Source: Bryum argenteum
Taxonomy: Eukaryota; Streptophyta; Bryopsida; Bryales; Bryaceae
Assembly: GCA_037043015.1 (NCBI GenBank)
Contig: CM073321.1
Location: 26,425,510-26,489,509, forward strand
Direction of reading: 5' to 3'
Length of the DNA stretch: 64,000 nucleotides
The notes under the pieces were generated by a model. It ran no database searches. It was not told where the DNA came from and saw only the letters and a list, made by a program, of their open reading frames with translations. This document shows positions 1 to 10,409 of the stretch, in pieces. The translations under genes were made by a program, and so were the position numbers. Numbering within the stretch: the stretch's first letter is position 1; every line of letters starts with the position of its first letter.

Positions 1-300
1 CCGATCTCGGTCGGCGGTCAATTTCCGCCATCGGTCGGGCCTGGATCGGTCGGCCAATCGATACTGCGATGGCGGCCGATCCAGCCGCCTAATCGGCCGA
101 CAAATCCATCGCGTTGTCGGGTCCGGTGGTCCATCGCGTCGACCGATTTATCTGCGGTCGATTTAATCCGACAACGGCCGTCTGACGGGGTCGCGAGGGC
201 GGTCACTGGCCGTCCGATGCGGTCGCCGGCCTCCAAGGCAGTCGGCCGTCCCCCCGCCCGGTTGGCAGGTCTTGTTTCTGGTTTTTCAAACATGGGGCAT
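1..300. repeat. GC-rich GGTCGGCC-type array, left window edge
   Basis: Very GC-rich, low-complexity DNA built from variants of CGGTCGGCC and GGCCGATC. It resembles the arrays at 10.0, 17.1 and 18.8 kb but shows no strict period here. Those three each sit beside a TATA box and a gene start; no TATA box is visible on the right side of this one, so any gene it serves would lie leftward, outside the window. The long open frame across it on the minus strand is a by-product of base composition. Confidence 0.75.
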
Positions 301-693
301 GCTTTCCCATCGCCCACCAAGAAAGGAATTTTTTTTAATAGTTTAGGTCTTGGATTATTTTGCAATGATGTTCTATCTTGGAAAAATTAAAATAATACAT
401 GGTTTTTCAGCAGAAGTTTCTCATTCATCCATCGTTGGATTTCAATTTTGTTAGTTCGGTTGTATTTGAATTTAGGTACGTTCGCACTTGGCCTTAGAGG
501 TGGTGTTATAAGGTGGTCTTATCTCCTTAGAAGAGTGTGTGTCCACAGCTTCGTTCTTTAGTAATTACCAATCCTACATGGATTCCCACATGGCACACTC
601 TAAAACTTGGAGGACAAAAAATTATTAGCTAATATTTGGGAGGACAAAACATAGTTGAGCATTAGTAGGCAATTCTTGAGGAAGCACCTCATT
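301..693. other. Non-coding spacer
   Basis: AT-rich DNA between the GC-rich array and the SINE fragment. I see no coding frame, RNA gene or repeat that I can support. Confidence 0.6.
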
Positions 694-700
694 TAGAAAG

Positions 701-807
701 ATTCTCTCCAATTTCCCCTTGTCCGGTGGCCATCGGGATATTAGCATTACGAACGGACACTTCATTCACGCCGACCTCTTAGAAAGGGACCGGAGTTTCT
801 ATCTATC
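701..807 (+). mobile_element. 3' part of a tRNA-derived SINE
   Basis: This segment matches, in inverted orientation and nearly base for base, the 3' half of the full SINE at 39.6-40.0 kb, including the shared block TTCCCCTTGTCCGGTGGCC and a CTATCTATCTA tail. The tRNA-like head is absent. A short candidate target duplication, TAGAAAG, lies at 694-700 and again at 808-814. If that is real, the copy was 5'-truncated when it inserted. Confidence 0.7.
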
Positions 808-814
808 TAGAAAG

Positions 815-2455
815 CTTTTCTAGTTTTCACCACTTAGAAGTGGTCTTAGTTAATGAGGCCTTTGAGGGGCCATTATCTAATTGAGCCCATAATTCATGCC
901 CCTTTACCAAGCCTCATTGATGACACCTTTCCTAGGAAAAGGGGATTTCCCTAGTTTTGTGGAGGTCTTAAGTTTTAGTGTACGTTCTTAACAAAGGCCA
1001 AGTGTGAAGGGACCTTTTGGAACTTGTTTTTCTACCGGAAACCTTACTTCTATCCAAGATGCGACGAAGATATGCCATTCACTTTTGAGCAAAGGACCTA
1101 CTTTTCGATCCACGCCAATACCTATGATAATTGCATTCTCACTTCAAGGTGAATATGATGAAATTTTATGATCTTTGTTGAGTACTAATATGTTATGATC
1201 TCGCAATCTATGGGGCTTCATAAGTCCAAATTTCCTCCATATGACCTAAACCAAGTCTTCTACAATGCTGTACGGTTGAGATCTAGATAGCTAACCTTCA
1301 TTTTCATCTCTCGCACTTTGCAAAACGTGTGTTTCTAGGCTCTAGAGTCTACACCCCCCTTGGGCATTTGAGGTTAAGGGTTACAAACTTACAATGAACA
1401 TGTATTAGCAAAAAAATAAATTTTATCATGAACTATAATAGAAGGCTATTGGCATTCATGAAAATATGTGTAGGTATAAAACATATAACATATAAATTCC
1501 ATTATACATACACGCATCCCAACTTTAGAACCAAGGATGATAGAATCTAGTGTATCCTAATTTGTGTCTTCCATGTTAACAGTAGGTTTAAAATATTATA
1601 TTTCTATAAGACTCTTATGGATATAAATTAACTTATGTAGAGGTAATGTTTAAGCATAGAGAATGCATATAAATAATATAAAATGCGTTTGATCATTACT
1701 CCTAACTCCTACATTATAATGAATCTTTCTCACATTCATGCTTTGTATTTTTTTGGCTTCCTGTATGAATTATGTGTACTTATTGGATTTCATTCTAGCA
1801 TTTCGTATTCTTACAATAGTATTGAGTTCAAACGTTCATTATATGTATACTGAGAATATTAAACTCTACAACCTATATACTATATTTAGAAAAAAATTTA
1901 ATTCTGAAAGCAAAATTTCATCATTTACTTTCATCATATACTCTTTAATTTTATTATCATATATGTTTCTTTCAAATTCGTTCAGTCTAACCCACTTGAA
2001 TTTTATGTAAATGGACGTGGTTTTACTTATACCGTATATAATAATTACTCATATTTTCTAATATCATTCTTATTCACATTATAATTAGAATACTTCAAAA
2101 TGACTTATAGGAACAAAATAAGTTTTTTTTTTTTGCAATAGGATCTAAGATTATATACTCCCCAAACGTAGTGCCTATTTTTAACCAAATGACGCATTTC
2201 CAAAATAAGGGTCCTATATTAAAATGAAGATGCACAATTTACATTCTCAACCATGTAATATTGTAATAGAGTTATAGAGCATGTGTGACCATTTAGTTTC
2301 ATAACTTTGGTATTACCGTGTTAGGCCTTAAGTTGACCACATTTAGACATAAGAATACTCTTAACTTAAAAAACATTGCGCTTAAACAACTCATTCTATT
2401 ATTGGCTATTTTTGTTTGACACCCTTGAAGTAAGCTAGGAGTATATTTATATTGT
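815..2455. other. AT-rich intergenic DNA
   Basis: Increasingly AT-rich DNA with no recognisable gene. A 90-residue open frame at 1738-2010 is hydrophobic and AT-driven and matches nothing I know. The one structured stretch, at 1140-1231, is listed separately. Confidence 0.6.
1140..1231. repeat. Inverted partner of 9612-9704
   Basis: Read on the plus strand, this block is similar to the reverse complement of 9612-9704. Shared anchors are CACTTCAA, ATGATGAAATT and ATCTCGCAATCTATG. The two copies lie outside the Copia region and face each other, each between a GC-rich array and AT-rich DNA. They may be ends of the same repeat family. Confidence 0.5.
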
Positions 2456-2815
2456 AGTACATATAATTGTACTTAATTTGCACATATTCTTTTTAAATAA
2501 TTATTAGTAGCATTTTTATTATTGTATTTATTTGAATAATTATTTATTTACCTCTTACAAAGGTAATAGAAACACGATTCTATTGTTTTCTATTTCGCGA
2601 TCACAAATAAAGCGAAGTAAAAAGGGAGAAAAGAGTATATCCTAGTACATATAATTGTACTTAATTTGCACATATTCTCTTTAAATAATTATTTGTAGCA
2701 TTTTTCTTAGTGTATTTATTTGAGTAATTATTTATTTACCTCTTACAAAGGTAATAGAAATACAGTTCTATTGTTTTCTATTTTGTGATCATAAATTAAG
2801 AGAAGTAAAAAGCGT
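2456..2815. repeat. 188-bp tandem duplication
   Basis: Two copies of an AT-rich unit start at 2456 and 2644, both opening with AGTACATATAATTGTACTTA. They differ at scattered positions and small indels. This looks like a local duplication with no coding content. Confidence 0.85.
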
Positions 2816-3254
2816 TACAAATAAATTTATGAAAATATCGCACCCTATAAGTTTTTAACATATGGCAATAATGGCATCAACTTATAAAGTTATAATCATA
2901 TTTGATCTTGTACACGTATAGTACTTCTATTTTATGTTAAAAGAAGTTGATTATTCTTATATTAGAAACTTCGATTGATTGATTAGGGAATAGAATGTTT
3001 TGAATAGCCATCGCTTTTTCATTTAGAGTATATTGTGGATAAAATCACTTGTGGATAGGATTTAAGGTTTATGGTCTAGAATTTATTAATTTTTCCTGGC
3101 TAATTTTTTTATTTTTCCATATCCAATAGATTATTTTACAAACCTTTGTAGGCTAATTCCTTTATTATATATTGGACATGTTATAGTCTCATCCCGGATG
3201 CTGGTTCTGAACTCGGGTCCCCTCTGAAATGAAAAGAATTAAATAAATAATATA

Positions 3255-3440
3255 TATACACTATACGGTAAAGATAGAGCGGTTTTTGCTAAAAACATAT
3301 TTAGAGGTAAAGTCACTCTACATAAATAGCGATTTAAGGCTAAAAATTTATTTACACGTAAACTAGTTCTATAAAAATAGTGGTTCTCTTTAAATACATA
3401 TTTAGAGGTAAGCAAATCAATTCTACTTTGTGTGCTAGAA
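3255..3440. repeat. Degenerate 51-bp tandem repeat
   Basis: Blocks with the pattern CTAAAAAYWTATTTANANGTAA recur at 3288, 3339 and 3390, a constant step of 51 bp. ACATATTTAGAGGTAA is exact in the first and third. The copies are too diverged to be recent. Confidence 0.6.
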
Positions 3441-3504
3441 CTATAAATCAAAAAGTACATACATAAATATACATACTATACATGTATTGATGTATATAGT
3501 AAAT

Positions 3505-4043
3505 ATTATATTTATTATAAATTCAACAATAATACAATACAATTATAATATATATTATATATAATATATACCTTCATATACATATTATACTTCAAAAAAA
3601 AAAAAAAAAACAGAAAGTACATACATAAATATACATATTCTAATTTATTAATACATAGTATATACATAAATATACACATCCTACTTTAAATATAAATAGT
3701 TTAAATACATAAAGAGTTAGATTTCTCTAATTGATCTATTAATAAGATTTTTTTTTAGAAATAGGAAAGTAAAAGACTATAGAAAGACTTTTAGGTGGAT
3801 ATATAAACTCGTGGCTAAGAAGGTAGAGACTATTTTTTGTTGTGAGTTCTTTGGTTATATTTATATACAATTGTTATATTCGATATGAAAATTGGAGTTC
3901 TTATCTATCTATCTTGTTGAAGAACAATAATTACCGGTTTATAATTATCCTATTAGTATAAGAAATTCGTTCCAAGGGAGACGGTTAAGTAGGAACTTTT
4001 AAGCAACTAGGTCTAATTTTTAAAAAAAACCTAAAACAAATCT
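3505..4043. repeat. Left copy of ~0.5 kb direct repeat flanking Copia
   Basis: This AT-rich block matches 8858-9370 in the same orientation over about 510 bp with only a few percent differences. It includes the shared stretch TTCCAAGGGAGACGGTTAAG near its right end. It directly abuts the left terminal repeat of the Copia element, and its partner directly abuts the right one. It is far too long to be a normal Copia target duplication, which is about 5 bp. Confidence 0.85.
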
Positions 4044-4177
4044 AAACCTTCACAGACACTCAGTGTATGTCTTTCTTGTTTTTCTCTTCAATAACAGGCG
4101 CATTGTTGCCATTTGTTTAGCTGTGCGTTTTGTGTGTATGCGTTGAGTGTGTTAAGCTAAGTCTGGTATTACAATAG
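4044..4177 (+). repeat. Left LTR segment of the Copia element
   Basis: About 130 bp shared with the right terminal repeat, from AAACCTTCACAGACACTCAG to GGTATTACAATA. The primer-binding-like motif follows directly. Confidence 0.8.
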
Positions 4178-7100
4178 GTTATGGGCCTGTACCGACGCAA
4201 CTCGTGCGTTGTGCTTCGTTCTTGGTTTTAGTCCTGTTTTCTGAGTAATTCTTTCAGTCCTACAGAGTTAGGTACAAGATTCTTGAAACTCTATTTTCTA
4301 ACAGTCCAGTATAGTGAGTCACGATGGCTACTTACGTTGAGACAAAAGAAACGACCGCAGTAGATAAATACGATGGTTCTGATTTTCCAATGTAGAAAAT
4401 GCATATGAGCTTTATTTTTCAGTCTAAAGACTTGTTCTCCATCGTCGATGGCAGTGTACCAAAACATGAGTCCACTAATCCTGATGTTTGGGAACGCAAA
4501 GATAAGACTGCTGCAGTTGCAATTCTCAGTGCGCTTAGTACCAAATACAAGGCTGAGGTTGCTCATTGCAGGACTTCTGCAGAAATGTGGAGTCAGTTGC
4601 TTACATTTCACGATTTGAACTCCGCAGAGATTATCGTTGGGTTACAAGAAAAGTTTTATAAATGTCGTCTTGAAGAGTCTGACTCTGTCATCTTGTACAT
4701 AAGCACACTGCAAAATCTCGCTCGCCAGCTTACCGAGCTTGGAGAGGTTATTTCTGAGCGTCAAGTTATCTCCAAAATACGAAGCGGTTTACCGCCTAGT
4801 TACGATTCTTTTCTTCTTGCTTGGGATAGTGTTCCTTTAGTCGAACAGACTCTTCGCGGTTTCCAATCGGGTCTCGTAAAGAGGGAAGATACTCTTAAGG
4901 ATCGTGATGGTAGAAGCGAAGTTCAACTTGAACAGGCATTCTACTCTAAGACCACGACTCGCTCATCCTCTCGTCGAGATCTTACAGCTGAACAGAAGAA
5001 GGCTAAAGCTCTTCGTCTTGAGAAACTTAAGAAGAACTCTCGTTGTCATGGTTGTGGACATATCGGTCATTTCTCTCGAGACAAAGAATGTCCCGCTAAT
5101 TCTGATTCTGAGAACTCACACAGTGAACCGGAAATTCGTTCTCGTTCTTCCGAAGGCAAAGAACCTTCCCGATCACAGTCCTCTCATCGTCATCACCGTA
5201 GTGACCGTACTTCTCAAAGTCATGCTCATGTAACTTCAAGCCGTGTTTCGATTGCTTCACAGTCTTGTGACAGTGAGGTTTCTAGCGAAGCATACTGTAT
5301 TGCCACTTCGCATTCCCTACTGTACTCTAATCGGGAAGTTTGGTTTGCTGATTCCGGTGCCACGGAAAGTATGACAGATCATCGCAACTGGTTTAAAACG
5401 TTTCAACCAATTGCTGATCGTGTTTAGGGAGTTACTATAGCCGATGATCACAGGCTATGGGTACGCGGTGTGGGAGACATCTCTGTACATAGTATCATTG
5501 ATGGTTCTACTACCGAGGAAAATCTTACCAATGTTCTTTACGTTCCAGACCTTCGTAAAAATCTTGTTTCGATCAATCAGCTGATGGATCTTAACATCGC
5601 TGTCATGTTCGTTAATAACACATGTAAGATGATTTCAAATGGAGGCTAAGGACGTCTCATCTTTACTGGATGCCGAGAGCATTTACTTTGGCGACTGAAC
5701 ATTGTTAGTCAGCCTCACATTAGCTACGCTAATATGGCATCCTCTGTCGAGCCTCATAGTCCTCATGTTGTTAGTCCTGCCGATCAACTCTTTCGTCGCT
5801 GGCATCACCGTTTAGGCCATGTGAGTCTTTCAACCATCAAAAAGATGCTACAGACAGATGCAGTTGATGGTCTTATTATACCTCCATCTGCTATGTTACC
5901 GTTTTGTTCGATTTGTGTGAAAGGGAAACAACATCGTGTTCCATTTCCCATCAACATAGAACGAAAGCGAGTAAAATATCCTGGTGAATTTTTTCACTCT
6001 GATATTTCTTCGATTGCTGTTCCTAGTCTTGGAGGTCATCGCTATTTTGTCACTTTCAAGGACGATCATTCTGCATATCGATTTGTCTTCCTTATGAGAA
6101 AGAAAAGTGAAGTCTATGATCACATCTGCAAACTCTATCAGATTGTTCAAAGAGATCATGGTGGAGGCTTCACTAAATTCAGAAGCGATAATGGAAGAGA
6201 GTACACCAATCAACGTGTTGCTGATTTTTTCGCTTCGAAAGCCGTTCGTCAGGAATTTACAGTTCCATATACACCGGAGCAGAACTCAGTGGCGGAACGT
6301 GACAATCGTACAATCATTGAGATGGTACGCTGCATGCTTATACATCGGAAGCTGGATCATTGCTTTTGGGGAGAGGCTGTTAATACCGCCATTTACACTC
6401 TTAACCGAGTTTCATCTCGAGTCATTTATGATCTCACGCCATATCAAAAATATTACGGCACTCGACCTACGGTTAAACATCTTCGTACTTTCGGTAGCAT
6501 TGCGTATGCTCACATACCCAAGGAACTCCGGAAGAAACTTGATGCAAAATCCAGGGAGTGTTTATTCCTAGAATACTCTGAGACATCTAAGGGATATCGA
6601 TTGTGGTGCCCTGAGAAGAACGGCGTCATCATTAGCCGAGACGTTATCTTCGATGAGGATTCTGAGCATGATATTTCCTGTCAGCCTCGTTCATCGACAT
6701 ATTCTGTCGACCTTTTATTCCCGAGCTACCCGATCGTAGCAGATGTTTCTGTCAGCTCTCCATTACCCTCGTTATCAAGTAGCTCTTTACCAACCAGTGG
6801 GAGTCCAGTAACTAGTGGGAGTTCAGTGGGAGCTTCGGTGACGAGTGTCACCACTCCTCTTCAAGATTGTAATATTTCCCTATTAGCCTCTGATTCTCCT
6901 GATAGTTTGAATCTTGTCCTACATACACGCAAACTCAATGATATCTACATTGACCTTGATCGTCGAGATGCTCCTGTTACTTCTTCTGCAGCCTTTGTCA
7001 ATACCGCTTATCTCACCGAGGAACCGAACACCTACAAAGAGGCCTTGCAGAGTTCTAACAGCTCTCATTGGCAACAAGCGATGGCTGAAGAATATTGATC

Positions 7101-8499
7101 TCTCATTCAAAATGAGACATGGAGTCTTGAATCTCTTCCTCCAGGAAGAAAGACAGTGAAGAATAAATGGGTATTTAAAGTCAAGCCTAAAGCAGACGGT
7201 TCCATTGACCGCTTCAAAGCCCCGCTTAGTGGCTAAAGGTTACAGTCAGAGCTATGGACTTGATTATGAAGAAACATATGCTCCCGTGGCTAAGAGTGAT
7301 AGTATCCGTACTCTTCTTTCAATTGCTGCTACTGAGGATGCTGAAATCATCCAATTCGACGTCAAAACAGCGTTTCTTCACGGAACACTTTCTGAAGAGA
7401 TCTACATGGATCAGCCTCTAGGATTCGAACAACCAGGTGGGAAAGTATGCCGCCTACACAAGAGTTTGTACGGCTTGAAGCAAGCTAGTCGATGCTGGAA
7501 CCAAAAGTTTCATGAGTTCCTGACTCGCTATCAACTCCAACCGACAACAGCCGATCCATGCGTATACATTTCAAGCAGCGAGCCTCGCATCTTAACGACA
7601 ATTGTTGTTGATGATGGCTTAGCCATCAGCAAGAGCGGTACTTGTTTACAGGACATGATTTCATATCTGCAACGCCACTTTGAAGTAACCAGTGGACCTA
7701 TCGAAGTTTACGTAGGCATTCGAATAACTCGGAATCGTCGGACACGTCAAATCTGGTTAGATCAGTCTCGTTATACTCTAAATATTCTTCAAAAGTATGG
7801 CATGACCGATGCTCATCCCGTTTCTACTCCTTCGGATTTGAACGTTCATCTCCAGCATACTCTCAAGGATGATGATAGCTCCATCCCAGATTTTCCTTAC
7901 CAAGGTGCGGTGGGCAGTCTACTCTATCTGGCGTGCATTACTCGACCATATATTGCTCATGCGGTCAATACTATATCACAGTATTCGAGCAATCCGAGAG
8001 GTATTCACGCCACCGCATTTAAACGTATCTTCAAGTATTTACGTGGAACTTTTGACTTCTCCCTTTGCTATTCCGGCTCGTCTATGCCTAATCTTTTGAT
8101 AGCATACTCCGATGCTGATTACGCGGGAGACCTTGACGATCGCAAATCTCAAACGGTATGTTATTTGATGCTCAATGGTGGTCCTATCACTTGGTTCAGC
8201 CGCAAGCAACAGTGTGTTGCCATGTCCACTACAGAGAGTGAGTACATTGCCGCATCTGCTACTGGCCGTGAAGTACAATGGGTTCGACGCCTTTTGATCG
8301 ATCTTGAATACGAACAGCCTCCTACTCAGCTATTTTCAGACAACCAGACTGCTATTCGACTTGTTCTCAACCCAGAAGATGAGTGCTGACATAAGTCACA
8401 CTGATTTTGCGGATATTCTTACTAAGGCTTTACCTCCTGAGAAGTTTATCAAGCTACGCTCTGCTCTGAACATCACCAAGCACTCTCAAGTCTAAGTGG

Positions 8500-8856
8500 G
8501 AGTTTAGTTTCTCATTCTGACCTGTGTAATCATTAGTTTTTTGTTTGTCTTCTTTTGTTGTAGACTTGCTGTACTCTGTGATTCCGTACTCATGAGTGAG
8601 AGTATTGGACTTGCGTTTTACGATCACTACGTACTTCATCACTCTAGATGATTACTAGGTAGATGATGTGAATGGATGAATGAAATTCATCATCTCTCTC
8701 ACTCGAACTCATTGCTACGTACTTAAACCTTCACAGACACTCAGTGTATGTCTTTCTTGTTTTTCTCTTCAATAACAGGCGCATTGTCGCCATCCGTCTA
8801 GCTGTGCGTATCGTGTGTATGCATTGAGTGTGTTAAGCTAAGCCTGGTATTACAAT
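8500..8856 (+). repeat. Right LTR of the Copia element
   Basis: It starts just after the polypurine tract AAGTGGGAG and ends at GGTATTACAATA. The inner start is estimated; the last ~130 bp match the left terminal repeat. Confidence 0.65.
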
Positions 8857-8857
8857 A

Positions 8858-9370
8858 TTATATATTCAACCATAATACAATACAATTATAATATATATTA
8901 TATATAATAAATACCTTCATATACATATTCCACTTCGAAAATAGAAAGTACATAGATAAATATACATATTCTAATTTATTAATACATAGTATATACATAA
9001 ATATACACATCCTACTTTAAATATAAATAGTTTAAATACATAAAGAGTTAGATTTCTCTAATTGATCTATTGATAAGATTTATTTTTAGAAATAGGTAAG
9101 TAAAAGACTAGAGAAAGACTTTTAGGTGGATATATAAACTCGTGGCTAAGAAGGTAGAGACTATTTTTTGTTGTGAGTTCTTTGGTTATATTTATATACA
9201 ATTGTTATATTCGATATGAAAATTGGAGTTCTTATCTATCTATCTTGTTGAAGAACAATAATTACCAGTTTATAATTATCCTATTAGTATAATAAATTCG
9301 TTCCAAGGGAGACGGTTAAGTAGGAACTTTTAAGCAACTAGGTCTAATTTTTTAAAAAAACCTAAAAAAA
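8858..9370. repeat. Right copy of ~0.5 kb direct repeat flanking Copia
   Basis: Partner of 3505-4043, same orientation, beginning within a few bases of the right terminal repeat. The two copies drift apart in the A-rich stretch near 9350. Confidence 0.85.
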
Positions 9371-9979
9371 ACCTAAAAAAAACAACTTCAAATTGGTGGA
9401 GAAAGTTTACACAATTTGGGAAGAAAGTTTTATCCACATATCTTTTTTCTTGAGATCTATCTCTCGTTTATTTACATGCGCTTCTAACGATGGTAATTGT
9501 ATTTTCAAATTCAAAATCACTCAAAAGATAGAATTTGGTACAGAGGGCGTTTATTTAGTGTCCATTGAGGATGCCCTAAAACACATACTGTTGTAAGTCA
9601 TGTGGATAAAAGTTTGATTCATAAAGCCTCATAGATTGCGAGATGATAATGTAGTAGTACACAAGAGAATTTACGAAATTTCATCATTTTCAGATTGAAG
9701 TGAAATTCATAACAAGGTGGTTTTGAGGGGTTTTGGCACTTTTTACGACCACTTTATATTAGAGGCCATTTGAAGTTGGGCCCATTTGGAGTTGAGCCCA
9801 CTTGGACTTGAAGTGGGCCTTAACTTTAGCTCTACTTTACAAAGTGGGTCATAGAGTGGATCTTGCAATATAAAGTCCTAATGCCCACTTCGAGGCCCCA
9901 AATTTAAAATTTTAGAGAGAGATAGATTCTCATTGGTTGATGCCTAGGGTTTGTAAACGGGCCCAAGAAATTTTTGGGT
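9371..9979. other. Spacer before the GC-rich array, with telo-box
   Basis: Non-coding DNA with a self-complementary stretch near 9790 (GGGCCCATTTGG against ACTTGAAGTGGGCC) and the inverted partner of 1140-1231 at 9612-9704. Near 9975 the motif GGGTTAGGGTTTAG appears. Its reverse complement contains AAACCCTAA, the plant telo-box known from promoters. It lies about 250 bp upstream of the TATA box at 10.23 kb. Confidence 0.5.
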
Positions 9980-10222
9980 TAGGGTTTAGAGCGGCGGCCG
10001 GCGGCCGGTCCGCCAGGCCCGGCGTGCGAAGGTTCGGCGGTCATGGTCGGTCGGCCAGGCCCGGGCGGTCCGGGCGATCGGTCGGCCGGTCCCGAATGGC
10101 CGGTCCGGGGGATCGGTCGGCCGGTCCCGAATTGCCCGATGGCCGGTCCAGCGATCGGTCGGCCGGTCCGGGGCTTCCGACGGCCTGGCCCGGTCGGTGG
10201 TTCGGTCGGCCGGTCCGGCATG
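9980..10222. repeat. GC-rich GGTCGGCCGGTCC array upstream of the RING gene
   Basis: Repeated GATCGGTCGGCCGGTCC cores occur at about 10077, 10112, 10154 and 10202. Spacing is irregular (35-48 bp), unlike the strict 32 bp of the two arrays to the right. It ends about 10 bp before a TATA box. Open frames rich in Gly, Pro, Arg and Ser across it on both strands are artefacts of the repeat. Confidence 0.85.
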
Positions 10223-10228
10223 AGGGCA

Positions 10229-10236
10229 CTATAAAG
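10229..10236 (+). promoter_or_regulatory. TATA box for the RING-H2 gene
   Basis: CTATAAAG lies directly after the GC-rich array, about 180 bp before the likely ATG at 10410. This matches the layout seen for the hAT and kinase genes. Confidence 0.6.
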
Positions 10237-10409
10237 GGCCGTCCGGCTTCATTTTGCACCACTTTCTCTCCTCATGGTAACCCAATTCGAATGTTCTCCA
10301 GTTGCTAAGGCGCCTGCTGCATTCTAGTTGGAGAGGAGAAGGGGGTCGGTTTTTTTTCACATTTGTTGCGGCTACTTCGTCCCGTCGATCTTTCGGTGAT
10401 ACTTGCACG

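Larger units (their letters stand above)
4044..8856 (+). mobile_element. Ty1/Copia LTR retrotransposon, broken
   Basis: A Copia-family fossil in the usual order. There is a gag-like region (about 4.3-5.3 kb) ending in a CCHC-type zinc knuckle. An aspartic protease region near 5.34 kb carries the DSGA motif. Integrase follows (about 5.75-6.7 kb) with an HHCC-type start and a DDE-type core. Reverse transcriptase (about 7.2-7.95 kb) shows YGLKQASRCWN and VDDG, and RNase H lies at about 8.1-8.4 kb. A GGTTATGGGCC primer-site-like motif follows the left terminal repeat, and AAGTGGGAG, a polypurine tract, precedes the right one. The terminal repeats differ by about 6% over the ~130 bp they share, so the insertion is not recent. 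The element is broken, with roughly three to five breaks in its coding part. Confidence 0.93.

Noticed and set aside
18-365. Open frame rich in Arg, Pro and Gly (-)
   Set aside because: It is a by-product of the GC-rich array; the reverse strand and other arrays give similar frames.
1738-2010. 90-residue hydrophobic open frame (+)
   Set aside because: AT-driven composition, no family features, no neighbouring gene.
3185-3235. tRNA or pol III B-box-like sequence
   Set aside because: Only a loose match around GGTTCTGAACTC; no A-box or cloverleaf.
3505-9370. Counting the 0.5 kb flanking repeats as part of the Copia terminal repeats
   Set aside because: Their order is repeat-LTR on the left and LTR-repeat on the right, so they lie outside the element at both ends.
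9975-9990. Telomeric repeat
   Set aside because: Only about two units; better read as a promoter telo-box.
9979-10262. Four overlapping Gly/Pro/Arg-rich open frames in the array
   Set aside because: Frames are open on both strands because the repeat lacks stops; no domain and no plausible start context.
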